Assembly: GCF_014192155.1 (NCBI RefSeq)
Contig: NZ_JACHXO010000004.1
Location: forward strand, 248,001 to 312,000
Direction of reading: 5' to 3'
DNA from: Roseateles terrae
Lineage (GTDB): Bacteria > Pseudomonadota > Gammaproteobacteria > Burkholderiales > Burkholderiaceae_C
Length of the DNA: 64,000 nucleotides
Shown in pieces: positions 52,949-61,906 of this stretch (position 1 is its first letter; every line of letters begins with the position of its first letter). Both the position numbers and the translations under genes were made by a program. The notes under the pieces are model-generated. The model was given only the letters and a program-made list of their open reading frames with translations, ran no database searches and was not told where the DNA came from.

Positions 52949-54067
52949 TCAACGGGACGGCCGCCGGATCGCCCAGACCAGCAGCGCCGTCACCAGCACC
53001 GTCAGCACCACGATCAGCATGACCACCACGACGAAGCCGTGGGGATGGTCGAGGAAGGGCAGCCCGCCGACATTCATCCCGAACAGGCCGGACACCAGGT
53101 TGATCGGTAGGGCCAGCACCGTCACCATCGTCAGCAGATAGAGCGTGCGGTTGTTTTCCTGTGCCACCAGCGCGGCGGTCTCATCCTGCACCGCCCGGAT
53201 GCGTTCCTGCAGCGCCTGAATGTCCCGCAGCACCAGGGCAAACTCTTCGCTGGCCTGCTGCAGTTGCTGCTGGTCCGAAGGCGTCACCCAGGCCGGCGGA
53301 TGCGACAGCATGCGCAGCAGCGCGCTCGGTTCCGGCGCCAGCAGGCGCTGCAGCCGCACCATCAGCCGTCGCAACTGGGCCACGTCGTTGTCGGTGCCCG
53401 GCCGGCGTCCGGCCAGCAGCGCGTCTTCGATGTCGTCCACCCGCTCCGTCGCCTGACGGACGATGCGCTGCAGCTCATCCGCCTGATCGCGCAGCAGATG
53501 GTCAAGCAGCCCCAGCGTCGATTGCGGCCGGTCGCCGCGCTTGACCGCCATGCGCAGCCGGTCCACCGACCGCAGCGGCGAGCGGCGGGCGCTGAGGACC
53601 AGATGCTCGCTGACCTGCATCCACAGGGTGGACACGTCCTCCACGTCGAAAGCGAAGTCGAAGGTGACGTCGTTGAGCACGGCAAACAGCTGATCCCGGT
53701 CGCGCTCGATGCGGGAGGAGCGCGAGCCGGCCTGCTGAGCTTCCATGAAGCTGTCGGCCAGCACCGCGTGCTTCGCCAGCCAGGGCATCGCCCCCGCATG
53801 GCTGAGATTCAGATGCAGCCAGACATAACCGCCGTCCGGCCGCTCCAGCCGCGCCTGTGCATCGGCCAGCGTGGGGAGCGACTCGGTGGGGCGGTCGGGA
53901 TGGATCCAGAACCCGCAGATGAGACCGTTCTGGTCCCCGCCGTAGGAAGAGATCTGGGCGCTGATCTGCGATGCGCCTGCGGATGCCGGCGGCGGCGGTG
54001 GCGCGCCGTCGGCGGAGGACAAAGGCGACCGGAGCGGCGCCGGTGTGTCGGGCAAGGGTTCAGCCAT
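52949..54067 (-). CDS. CorA-family zinc transporter ZntB
   Basis: Inner-membrane metal transporter with a large N-terminal cytoplasmic domain and two C-terminal spans. The channel signature GMNVGG follows the first span (LLTMVTVLALPINLVSGLF), as in the CorA superfamily. Length (372 residues) and the WLHLNL motif near the N-terminus fit ZntB better than CorA. The start overlaps the stop of psd by eight bases, so the two are co-translated, though no metabolic link is obvious. Metal specificity is inferred. Confidence 0.88.
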   Translation of the reverse strand: MAEPLPDTPAPLRSPLSSADGAPPPPPASAGASQISAQISSYGGDQNGLICGFWIHPDRPTESLPTLADAQARLERPDGGYVWLHLNLSHAGAMPWLAKHAVLADSFMEAQQAGSRSSRIERDRDQLFAVLNDVTFDFAFDVEDVSTLWMQVSEHLVLSARRSPLRSVDRLRMAVKRGDRPQSTLGLLDHLLRDQADELQRIVRQATERVDDIEDALLAGRRPGTDNDVAQLRRLMVRLQRLLAPEPSALLRMLSHPPAWVTPSDQQQLQQASEEFALVLRDIQALQERIRAVQDETAALVAQENNRTLYLLTMVTVLALPINLVSGLFGMNVGGLPFLDHPHGFVVVVMLIVVLTVLVTALLVWAIRRPSR

Positions 54068-54947
54068 CAGCGGAGGATCCAGGGAGTCGGGCGATCGCCT
54101 GCCCCATGCGCAGCCGCTGGCCGGTGACCACAGCCTCCAGCAGCGCCACGCCGGGCGGCAGGAACACGATGATCGTCGAACCTTGCTCGAACCAGCCCAT
54201 CTCCTCGCCGCGTGTATGCGAATGGCGACAGTCGAAGCGGTGTGGACCGGGATGGTCCGGTCGCAGAGTCAGGTCCAGCGCATGCAGACGCAGGCTGGCC
54301 ACCAGGATGGCGGCGACCGGCACCATCGCGATGGGCGTGCCGTCCGGCAACCGAGCCTCGATGGCCGCCCGCACATTGCGGCAGAAGAGCCGCTCCACCC
54401 GCTTGAGCGCAATCGGATTCACGTTCCAGGTGTCGCCCGCCAGATGGGTCACCCGCTCCACCGTCAGGTCGGCCGGCGCGTGGAAGCGGTGGTACATCGA
54501 CGAGGTGAGCCGCAGGGTGAGGTAGCTGCCATTCAGGTAGGGCGCCGCCCGCTGCGCATCGCCAAACAGGTCCTGGATGCCATAGGCCATGCCCTTGGCC
54601 TGCAGCGCCAGGCCGCGCTGCACCCGGCCGTGGGCGCCGACGATGGCGTCACACGGGCTCACCAGCAGGGACGGGTCGCTGTCCACCGGCCGCATGCCGG
54701 GCCGCAGTCGCCGGGTGAAGACCTCCCGCAGGCTGCGGTAGTCACGGGGCTCCGCTTCGCTCAGGTCCAGATCGGTGAAAAGCCGCCAGACCGCCACCGA
54801 CAGCCGCGTCAGCCACGGGCTCTCGATGCGGCTGTACCAGCCCATGAACCGGGTGAGCGCCAGCCGCGGCACCCGGTTGGTCAGCAGAAAGTTCAGCTGC
54901 TCCTGCTGGGTCAGACGGTCACGCCAGCTAGCCAGTTTCATAGACAT
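54060..54947 (-). CDS. psd: Phosphatidylserine decarboxylase proenzyme
   Basis: Membrane enzyme that forms phosphatidylethanolamine from phosphatidylserine, with a pyruvoyl group made by self-cleavage. The cleavage site GST is visible in FEQGSTIIVFLPPG, with the usual preceding segment and the His-containing YHRFHAP motif. Length (295 residues) is typical of the proenzyme. It starts 72 bases from the divergent aminotransferase gene and overlaps zntB by eight bases. ATGs at 54947 and 54941 are both possible. Confidence 0.95.
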   Translation of the reverse strand: MSMKLASWRDRLTQQEQLNFLLTNRVPRLALTRFMGWYSRIESPWLTRLSVAVWRLFTDLDLSEAEPRDYRSLREVFTRRLRPGMRPVDSDPSLLVSPCDAIVGAHGRVQRGLALQAKGMAYGIQDLFGDAQRAAPYLNGSYLTLRLTSSMYHRFHAPADLTVERVTHLAGDTWNVNPIALKRVERLFCRNVRAAIEARLPDGTPIAMVPVAAILVASLRLHALDLTLRPDHPGPHRFDCRHSHTRGEEMGWFEQGSTIIVFLPPGVALLEAVVTGQRLRMGQAIARLPGSSADG

Positions 54948-55019
54948 GTCAATCGCATCCGGTACACCTCGCCACTGTGCCTACCGTGTGTGACAGGACA
55001 GTACTTTGAGGCCATTGCC

Positions 55020-56678
55020 ATGAACCCAGAACTGCTCTCCGCGCTGGCTGCTGCCGGCCTGCTGACCGCCGCCCTCGCGCTGGCGCCCAAGGGCTGGCGA
55101 CGGCTGCAGCTGTCCCGGGCCAAACATCCGTCGCTGGCCGGCCATTCGCGGATGGCGGTGCGGCTGGCCCGGCTGATGCCGACGCAGCGCTTCGACGACG
55201 ACCGCTTTTTCAACGCCGATGACGCCTGCGCCGAGGTGGTGCAGCGGCGACGGGCCAGTTTCGAGGGTCTGTCCCAGGCGCTGCAGCAGCGCCATGCCCG
55301 CAGCATCGCCGCCACGCAGGCGCTCAAGCCCGGGTTGCCGGACCTGCAGTTCACCAGCGGCTACCGGGTGCCGCCACCCTTCAGTCCGCTGGTGCAGAAA
55401 GCCTTGCCCCTGGGCGCGGTGATGAGCCGCAGCGACGGCCACTGGCTGACCGACCTGGACGGCCAGCGTTTCATCGACCTGGCCGGGAGCTACGGGGTCA
55501 ACCTGTTCGGTTATGCCTTCTATCAGCGCTGCATCGCGGAAGGCAGTGCCCGGGTGGCCGAATTGGGGCCGGTGCTCGGGGTGTATCACCCGCTGGTCGA
55601 GCAGAACGTCCAGCGGCTGCTGGCCCTCTCCGGCATGGACCAGCTGTCCTTCCACATGTCCGGCACCGAAGCGGTGATGCAGGCAGTGCGGCTGGCGCGG
55701 TATCACACCGGCCGGACCCATCTGGTGCGCTTTTGCGGTGCGTATCACGGCTGGTGGGACGAGGCGCAGCCCGGGCCCGGCAATCCGCTGCCGGCCGAGC
55801 GCACCTACACCCTGCGTGACATGCACGCCCGCAGCCTGCAGGTGCTGCGCACCCGGCGGGACATCGCCTGCGTGCTGGTGAATCCGCTGCAGGCGCTGCA
55901 TCCGAACCGGCCGGCGCCGGGGGATGGGTCACTGGTCGACAGTTCTCGCCGTGCGTCCTATGACCGCGAGGCCTATGCCGCCTGGCTGCGCGAACTGCGG
56001 CAGGTCTGCACCGAGCGCGGCATTGCGCTGATCTTCGACGAAGTCTTCATGGGCTTCCGGCTGGGCATCGGTGGGGCCCAGGCCTACTTCGGCGTGCAGG
56101 CCGATCTGGTCACCTACGGCAAGACACTGGGCGGCGGCCTGCCGGTGGGCGTGGTGTGCGGAAAGGCGGCGTGGATGAAGCGCTATCGTGAGGAACGGCC
56201 CGCCGACATCTGCTTTGCGCGTGGCACGTTCAATACCCATCCGTATGTGATGGGCGCGATGTCGGTCTTCCTGGATGCGCTGGAGGAGCCAGCCTGGCAG
56301 CAGACGCTGACCGAGCAGGACACCATTCAGGACCGGCGCCGGGCGCAGCTCAATGCGGCGCTGGAGGCGGCGGGGCTGCCGGTGCGGGTGGCCAACATGT
56401 CGTCGGTCTGGACGCTGTATTACCTGCAGCCGTCCCGCTATAACTGGATGCTGCAGTATTTCATGCGGGCACAGGGCCTGGCGTTGAGCTGGGTCGGCAC
56501 TGGCCGCATGATTTTCAGCACCGACTTCAGCGATGCCGATTTCGATGAGGTGCAGCGCCGGCTGCTGGCCGCCGCGCAGGCGATGCGCGACGGGGGGTGG
56601 TGGGCCGGGCCGGCCGAGCTGACGAATCAGTCGATCAAACGCCGCTTGCTGCTCGAGACGCTCGGTTGGGCCCGTTGA
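55020..56678 (+). CDS. Class III PLP aminotransferase (glutamate-semialdehyde-aminomutase-like)
   Basis: A 552-residue fold type I PLP protein related to class III aminotransferases and HemL. After a membrane-like N-terminal segment (residues about 2-22) and an extra helical region of about 120 residues come the PLP motifs MSGTEAVMQAVRLAR, IFDEVFMGFRLG and the Lys block TYGKTLGGGLPVG. True HemL is encoded separately at 44705, so this is a paralogue with another substrate. The ATG at 55020 follows a GAGG Shine-Dalgarno; upstream sequence in frame overlaps psd and is not coding. Its 3' end overlaps the hydrolase gene by 44 bases in antisense. Confidence 0.85.
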   Translation: MNPELLSALAAAGLLTAALALAPKGWRRLQLSRAKHPSLAGHSRMAVRLARLMPTQRFDDDRFFNADDACAEVVQRRRASFEGLSQALQQRHARSIAATQALKPGLPDLQFTSGYRVPPPFSPLVQKALPLGAVMSRSDGHWLTDLDGQRFIDLAGSYGVNLFGYAFYQRCIAEGSARVAELGPVLGVYHPLVEQNVQRLLALSGMDQLSFHMSGTEAVMQAVRLARYHTGRTHLVRFCGAYHGWWDEAQPGPGNPLPAERTYTLRDMHARSLQVLRTRRDIACVLVNPLQALHPNRPAPGDGSLVDSSRRASYDREAYAAWLRELRQVCTERGIALIFDEVFMGFRLGIGGAQAYFGVQADLVTYGKTLGGGLPVGVVCGKAAWMKRYREERPADICFARGTFNTHPYVMGAMSVFLDALEEPAWQQTLTEQDTIQDRRRAQLNAALEAAGLPVRVANMSSVWTLYYLQPSRYNWMLQYFMRAQGLALSWVGTGRMIFSTDFSDADFDEVQRRLLAAAQAMRDGGWWAGPAELTNQSIKRRLLLETLGWAR

Positions 56679-57858
56679 GGGGACGGGTCCGGGCCGAGGC
56701 TGACGGCCCGGACGGCGCTGATGCGGCGGATGCCGATGCCGATGCAGGGGCAGGGGCAGGGGCAGGGGCAGGGGCAGAGGCAGAGGCAGAGGCAGAGGCA
56801 GAGGCAGAGGCTGAAGCGGAAGCCGAGGAGGCTGCGGCCGTCACTGCCACCGCAGACGCGGCAGACGCGGCAGACGCGGCAGACGCGGCAGATGCGGCAG
56901 ATGCGGCAGATGGCGCGGATGCCGCAGCCTCGGCGCGTTCGCGGATCTCATTGGCCACCTCATCCACCGCATGCACCACCGCGTCCGGCTGATCCCGCTG
57001 GATGTAGTGCCCCGCCCCTTCCACCGGCTGGATGCCTTTGCCGCCGACCAGCGGCAGCCAGTTCGGCTCCAGCCCGTGCACCATCGCCTCAAAGCCGCTG
57101 ATGGTCTCTTCCGGTGTGTAGACCGTGCGCGTCAGCACCCGCACGGGTACGTCCGGACGACGTTTGGCCAGCAGCGGGTCGACGCAGTCAGTCTGCTGGA
57201 TGTATTCGGCCTGCATCATGCCGCGGAAGACCCGGCGGCTCATGCTCTCCAGCATGTTGGCCATCAGCGGCACTTCCACCTGCATGCGCCGGGTGTGCAT
57301 GGGATGCACCGCATCCACCAGCACCAGGCCCGCCACTTCATCGGGATACAGGCGCGAGAACGCATATTGATAGAGGCCGCCCATCGAATGCCCGACCAGC
57401 AGATACGGGGGTTTGATGCCCGACGCATGCAGCAGGTCATGCAGTTCGGTGGCAATGCCGCAGGGGTTGCGGGGTGTCGGCGGGGTGGCGGTGCTGTCGC
57501 CGTAGCCAGGCCGGTCATACGCAAAGACCGAATAGCGGTCGCGCAGTTCGCTCATCACCGGTACCCACGGATCCCGCCCGTCGCCGATGCTCGATTGCAG
57601 CACCACCACCGGCTTGCCACCACCGACATAGGTGTAGACCACCGGGCCCCCGAGCAGCCGCTGGGTGCCGGTGTTGGGCATGGCGCCGCAGCCGGCCAGC
57701 AGCGCGGCAGCGCAGGACAGCGCCAAGGCGCCCCAGGACGGTCCGCGGGCAGGCAGACAGGCTGCAAGCCTCGACAACAGCGAAGACAGCAACGTCCGTC
57801 CCGATAAGGTCGGGGACAGGACGGGCGCCCAGGAGCGGCGCCGGCGCAACAACATCAT
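56635..57858 (-). CDS. Alpha/beta hydrolase with repetitive Ala/Ser/Pro C-terminal tail
   Basis: Predicted lipoprotein or exported hydrolase: lipobox-like LLAGC near residue 57, nucleophile Ser158 in GHSMGG, acid Asp182, His284 in GAGHYIQ. The catalytic domain ends near residue 310 and is complete. The remaining 97 residues are low-complexity (SAA)n, (SA)n and (PA)n encoded by hexamer and nonamer tandem repeats. The tail reads across the stop of the convergent aminotransferase gene. The long stretch before the lipobox suggests that the true start is downstream, but no ATG lies there. The substrate is unknown. It lies 63 bases after the membrane protein gene on the same strand. Confidence 0.8.
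   Translation of the reverse strand: MMLLRRRRSWAPVLSPTLSGRTLLSSLLSRLAACLPARGPSWGALALSCAAALLAGCGAMPNTGTQRLLGGPVVYTYVGGGKPVVVLQSSIGDGRDPWVPVMSELRDRYSVFAYDRPGYGDSTATPPTPRNPCGIATELHDLLHASGIKPPYLLVGHSMGGLYQYAFSRLYPDEVAGLVLVDAVHPMHTRRMQVEVPLMANMLESMSRRVFRGMMQAEYIQQTDCVDPLLAKRRPDVPVRVLTRTVYTPEETISGFEAMVHGLEPNWLPLVGGKGIQPVEGAGHYIQRDQPDAVVHAVDEVANEIRERAEAAASAPSAASAASAASAASAASAASAVAVTAAASSASASASASASASASASAPAPAPAPAPASASASAASAPSGPSASARTRPLNGPNRASRAASGV
56744..56809. repeat. Hexanucleotide tandem repeat (11 units) in the hydrolase tail
   Basis: Five GCAGGG units (56744-56773) followed by six GCAGAG units (56774-56809), perfect. On the minus strand they encode Ala-Pro and Ala-Ser dipeptides. Unit length is a multiple of three, so copy changes alter tail length but not frame. 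Confidence 0.95.
56852..56905. repeat. 9-bp tandem repeat (6 units) in the hydrolase tail
   Basis: Six units of GCAGACGCG (the last two with T for C) encode Ala-Ala-Ser on the minus strand. A degenerate unit follows at 56906-56914. The unit keeps the hydrolase frame open. Confidence 0.93.
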
Positions 57859-57921
57859 GCAGGAACCTCCGGAGGGATCGGACAGGCGGCGAGCCGTCCG
57901 GAGGCCGGGGAATGGCCTCGG

Positions 57922-58563
57922 TCAGGCGGCCTGCTCGCCGTGCCCGGCATTGTGCCGTTCCATCAGCACGTGATGCATCGGATCCATGCGCTCACCGCGC
58001 AACAGATGCAACGGGGCGCGGTGATACAGGGCGATGTCGTGGAACGGGTCGGTGATGATCTTGGTGGCCCAGGCCAGGCCCGTGCGCAGGTCGCGGGTCA
58101 CCGCCAGCTGCAGCACCCGGAAAACCAGACCGCCCACACCGAGCCAGAACCAGATCAGGCCCAGCTGGTGCAGATACTCCACAAAGCTGGTGGCCGGGGC
58201 ATACAGGCCGAACAGTCCCGGCTGCAGCCACAGGGCCACGGGTGAAGCGGCCCACAGCGCCATCAGCACCACCTTGCGACGCAGGTTGTAGCCAATCTTG
58301 ATGGCTTCCTTGTGGTCGTGCGTGGCCTGGTTGATCTCGTCGAAGCCTTTGGGTTCGAAGAAGAAATGCCCGGCCTGGCGGCTGGTCATCGACACGCCCC
58401 AGGCCAGCAGCGCAGCCCAGGCCGGGTCCACCAGCAACAGGCCGTAGGCCACCACGAAGCAGCAGGCGCTCAGCAGGTGCAGCGACTGATTGATGCGGCA
58501 GTGATGGTAGTAGCGGTGGTCGTCCCAACGCTGTTCTCTCAGCAGGTCCAGAAAGTCTTTCAT
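57922..58563 (-). CDS. Membrane protein, Mpo1/DUF962-like
   Basis: A 213-residue membrane protein with about four to five hydrophobic segments. The N-terminal YHHCRINQSLHLLS and the later SRQAGHFFFEPKGFDE recall the Mpo1 (DUF962) family, in which conserved His residues take part in oxidative removal of a carbon from 2-hydroxy fatty acids. Similarity is judged by eye and is weak, so the function is open. The ATG at 58563 is chosen because the upstream frame is Arg/Pro-rich and atypical. It is followed by the hydrolase gene and divergent from the glycosyltransferase gene. Confidence 0.6.
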   Translation of the reverse strand: MKDFLDLLREQRWDDHRYYHHCRINQSLHLLSACCFVVAYGLLLVDPAWAALLAWGVSMTSRQAGHFFFEPKGFDEINQATHDHKEAIKIGYNLRRKVVLMALWAASPVALWLQPGLFGLYAPATSFVEYLHQLGLIWFWLGVGGLVFRVLQLAVTRDLRTGLAWATKIITDPFHDIALYHRAPLHLLRGERMDPMHHVLMERHNAGHGEQAA

Positions 58564-58787
58564 GCAGGCCCTCGTCCAGGATGATGAGCAGGATCGCCGC
58601 CGCGGACGCGGATGTCGACGCCCGCGGGGCGGCCTCGGGCGGCGCGTCCCCCGATCGGGACAGGCCCATGGCAGTTTCATGGCACCTGTGCGACGGCAGC
58701 GTGGCCACTGTGTCGCGCCGCTGTTTCAGGCGGATGACGACGCCGACCGTCACACAACTGTTGCGAAGCGCGCCCATCATCCCGGCC

Positions 58788-60026
58788 ATGACAAGCGCGC
58801 CGATCGAACTCGAGGTGGACGAGCTGCCGACCCGTCAGCGGCACTTCCGTGTGGCGGTGGTGACGGAAACCTATCCGCCGGAAGTCAATGGCGTGGCCCG
58901 CAGCATCGCCTGTGTGGTGAAGGGACTGCAGGCCCGTGATCATGCGGTGCAGCTGCTGCGCCCGCGGCAGGCCGCCAGCGATGCCGATGGGCCGCAAGGC
59001 AATGAAGTGCTGATGCGTGGACTGCCGGTGCCGCGCTATCCGCATCTGCGCATGGGCGTGGTGTCCAAGCGGACGCTGATGCAGCTGTGGGCACCCCGGC
59101 GTCCGGATGTGGTGCACATTGCCACCGAAGGGCCGATGGGCTGGTCTGCGCTGCAGGCGGCGCGTCAGCTCAAGCTGCCGGTGGTGTCGGAGTTCCGCAC
59201 CAATTTTCATGCGTATGCGCAGCACTACGGCATCGGCTGGCTGCGGCGGCCGCTGCTGGCATATCTGCGCAAATTCCACAACCGCTGTCACAGCACCATG
59301 GTGCCCAATGCCACGCTGGCCGGTGAGCTGTTGGCGCAGGGCTTCCGGCATGTGAACGTGATTGCACGCGGGGTGGACACGCAACTCTTTGACCCGTCGC
59401 GCCGCAGTGAAGCGCTGCGCGAGCAATGGGGCGCAGCGCCGCAGGATCCGGTGCTGCTGCACGTGGGGCGGCTGGCTGCCGAGAAGAATCTCCAGTTGCT
59501 GGTGGCGCTGTGGCCCGCGGTGCGGCGCCACCATCCGCGAGCCCGCCTGGTGCTGGTGGGGGACGGGCCGGCGCGTGCGGAGCTGGAGCAGCAACTGCCC
59601 GGCGCGATCTTCGCGGGCATGCGGCATGGAGAAGACCTGGCAGCCCACTACGCAAGCGGTGATCTCTTTGTATTCCCGAGCGTGACCGAGACCTACGGAA
59701 ACGTCACACCGGAAGCCCTCGCCAGCGGTTTGCCAGTGCTGGCCTACCACTACGCCGCAGCAGCCCTGCTGGTGCGCAGCGGTGTGAACGGCGCCACGGT
59801 GCCGCTGGGCACGCCGGCTGCGACGTTCGCGGAACGGGCGCTGGATCTGCTGTCGGATCGGCCACGGCTCGCTGCGATGCGTGTGGCGGCGCGTGAAGGC
59901 GCCGAATCCATGGGCTGGGAGGGCATCGTGCAGGGCATCGAGCAGGTGTATGCCTCCGCCATCGACGGCACCAGCGTGGCGCTGCGCGCCAGTGCCGGGT
60001 TGCTGGCGCCAGCGGTCCGCGCTTGA
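58788..60026 (+). CDS. GT4-family glycosyltransferase (MgtA-like alpha-mannosyltransferase)
   Basis: Retaining GT-B glycosyltransferase of family GT4, 412 residues from the ATG at 58788. The opening TETYPPEVNGVARS is characteristic of the MgtA / GDP-mannose-dependent group; the C-terminal half has GRLAAEKN, GDGPAR and the sugar-nucleotide motif FVFPSVTETYGNVTPEALASG. The acceptor may be a lipid or another sugar; donor and acceptor are inferred. It is divergent from the membrane protein gene at 57922 and converges on LplT. A longer start at 58581 is in frame but encodes non-typical residues. Confidence 0.9.
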   Translation: MTSAPIELEVDELPTRQRHFRVAVVTETYPPEVNGVARSIACVVKGLQARDHAVQLLRPRQAASDADGPQGNEVLMRGLPVPRYPHLRMGVVSKRTLMQLWAPRRPDVVHIATEGPMGWSALQAARQLKLPVVSEFRTNFHAYAQHYGIGWLRRPLLAYLRKFHNRCHSTMVPNATLAGELLAQGFRHVNVIARGVDTQLFDPSRRSEALREQWGAAPQDPVLLHVGRLAAEKNLQLLVALWPAVRRHHPRARLVLVGDGPARAELEQQLPGAIFAGMRHGEDLAAHYASGDLFVFPSVTETYGNVTPEALASGLPVLAYHYAAAALLVRSGVNGATVPLGTPAATFAERALDLLSDRPRLAAMRVAAREGAESMGWEGIVQGIEQVYASAIDGTSVALRASAGLLAPAVRA

Positions 60027-60042
60027 GGCCACGCAAGGACTG

Positions 60043-60059
60043 AGCGCGACGCGCGCTCG
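60043..60059 (+). terminator. GC-rich hairpin after the glycosyltransferase gene
   Basis: Perfect seven-base arms (GAGCGCG, 60043-60049; CGCGCTC, 60053-60059) with a three-base loop, 16 bases past the stop. There is no T-tract, so it is a weak terminator candidate or mRNA end hairpin. Confidence 0.35.
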
Positions 60060-60157
60060 GGGATCTTGGGCAGGAGGCCTCACGGCTGCGCCCATCACAT
60101 CAGGCGCTTGGGTTTGATTCGCTGAGGTCGATACGGTCGTTGCGTTCGCCGTGCGCT

Positions 60158-61462
60158 TCAGTCGCTTCCATCGGATATCGGCTGCCCTCGCGTCGCAAGA
60201 GCGCCAGCCATCGGTTCATTGTTGGGATCTGCCGGCGGCGTGACAGCGCGTCGTCCCAGCCGCCGCAGCATCAGCACCAGCACACACAGGCTGACAAAAA
60301 CCCCCAGCCCGCTCATCAGCCACACCAGCGGCACACCCGCTGCCTGCAAGGCCGCATAAGCGCCCAGCATCAGCAGGATGCTCAGGTTTTCATTGAAACC
60401 CTGCACCGCAATGGAACGTCCGGCGCTGAGCAACTGCACGCCGCGATGCTGCAGCAGCGCATTCATCGGCACCACCATCGCGCCGCCGACCGCGCCCACC
60501 AGCACCATCGCCGGCAGGGCCCAGTCGAGGGTGCTCACCCAGGGCGTCGCCAGCATCAGCAGTCCAAGCATCAATCCCAGCGGCAGCACGCGAAGGGCGT
60601 GGTGCAGCGCGATCCACCGGCCGGCCAGTCCCGCCCCGACCACCACGCCCACCGCGACCGTGGCCTGCAGATAGGCACCCTGATTGAGCCGCAGCCCCAG
60701 CACGTCCTGGGCCCATTGCAGCACCGCGAGCTGCAAGGTCGCGCCCGCCCCCCAGAACAGGGTGGTCATGGAGAGGGACAGCCGGCCGCCGAGCCGGTCC
60801 CGCCAGAGCGTGGCATTGGCCGCCATGAACTCCCTCATCACGGCCGCGGGCCGGCGGGACGTGCGGGCATACACCGCTCCGCTCTCCGGTACCCGCAGCT
60901 GCAGGCCTGCCGCCAGCGCATACAGCAGCAGCAAGGCCAGCAGCGATGTCATCAGCGGACTGCGCAGCGGCGCACCGGCCACCGCGGCCATCCACCAGGG
61001 GCTGACCAGCAAGCCGCCCACCAGCGTGCCCAGCAGCACGGAACACACCACCGACACTTCGATCCAGCCGTTGGCCGCCACCAGTCTCGAGGCGGGGACG
61101 ATTTCGGTGATCAGCCCGTATTTGGCCGGCGCATAACAGGCGGCGGCCACCCCCACCACCGCAAAGGCGGCCAGCGGATCCAGCCCCAGCACCATCGCAC
61201 CCACACCGACCGCCTTGAGTCCATTCATCCAGGTCATGAGGGCCACCTTGGGAACGGCATCGGCCAGCAGCCCCACGCCGGGGGCCAGGGCCACATAGGC
61301 CATGTTGAAACACAGCTTGAGCAGCGGCGCCCACCAGATCGGCTGGCCCATCTCCCGCAGGAGCGCAATGCCGACGATCAGCAAGGCGTTGTCCGCCAGC
61401 GCCGAGAAGAACTGGGCGGCAATCAGGGTGTAGAAACGTGGCGGCATGGTCGCGGCGGGCAA
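60158..61462 (-). CDS. lplT: Lysophospholipid transporter LplT (MFS)
   Basis: Major facilitator protein of the LplT subfamily that flips lysophospholipids inward across the inner membrane. About twelve spans; the N-terminal RFYTLIAAQFFSALADNALLI and AAACYAPAKYGLITEI motifs are the subfamily's marks. The 434-residue length is usual. In many bacteria lplT is fused or paired with the acyltransferase Aas, which is not next to it here. The ATG at 61462 or the in-frame ATG at 61447 could be used. Confidence 0.92.
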   Translation of the reverse strand: MPAATMPPRFYTLIAAQFFSALADNALLIVGIALLREMGQPIWWAPLLKLCFNMAYVALAPGVGLLADAVPKVALMTWMNGLKAVGVGAMVLGLDPLAAFAVVGVAAACYAPAKYGLITEIVPASRLVAANGWIEVSVVCSVLLGTLVGGLLVSPWWMAAVAGAPLRSPLMTSLLALLLLYALAAGLQLRVPESGAVYARTSRRPAAVMREFMAANATLWRDRLGGRLSLSMTTLFWGAGATLQLAVLQWAQDVLGLRLNQGAYLQATVAVGVVVGAGLAGRWIALHHALRVLPLGLMLGLLMLATPWVSTLDWALPAMVLVGAVGGAMVVPMNALLQHRGVQLLSAGRSIAVQGFNENLSILLMLGAYAALQAAGVPLVWLMSGLGVFVSLCVLVLMLRRLGRRAVTPPADPNNEPMAGALATRGQPISDGSD

Positions 61463-61906
61463 AGCCGCAGAAAAAACGGAGTGTGTGGCTTGAGGATGAC
61501 GGTGGTTTGACCGTCGTTTGCCGGCGGCCAGACCGCCGCCTGGCCGCTGCTTGGCCGCTGCCTGGCCGCTGCTTCACCGCTGCGTCATCGCTGGGCCATT
61601 GAAGGTTGACTGGTCCTTGCCACCTATTTGAGAGCCGTTGGTGAGCACCTCCGGCATGCCCAGGCAGCAGCGATGCCCGCAATTGGGCCGAAACCCGCCC
61701 AAAGCGTTGCAATTTCCGCTTACCAGACCCTTTGACGGTCCTTTTTTCGTGCGTCTGAGTACTTCGAATGGCGGACTTGTGGGGTCCAACTGACCTGCGC
61801 GCGCGAGGCCAGGCGCCCCGTGGGACGCCGCCCCGGAACGAATTGACACCTCAGCCCGCCGCCCGGCCGCTCGGGTCCCGCGCCGATCAGCGACAATGCC
61901 GCCGCT
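61463..61906. other. 444-bp non-coding spacer between lplT and RNB ribonuclease
   Basis: No gene supported on either strand. It contains a hairpin (CGGCGG/CCGCCG, 61522-61538), four 11-base tandem units of TGGCCGCTGCT type (61541-61584, the last degenerate) and a four-base GACC/GGTC stem followed by six T residues (61726-61747) that resembles a weak plus-strand terminator. Promoters of lplT (minus) and the ribonuclease gene (plus) should lie here but could not be fixed. A small RNA cannot be excluded. Confidence 0.5.

Noticed and set aside
54045-55019. In-frame extension of the aminotransferase upstream of 55020
   Set aside because: It runs antisense through the whole of psd and encodes His/Gln/Arg-rich residues; the ATG at 55020 with a Shine-Dalgarno is the natural start.
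56744-56914. Regularly repeated short units that could suggest a CRISPR array
   Set aside because: Units are 6 or 9 bases with no unique spacers and lie in frame within the hydrolase gene; they are microsatellites.
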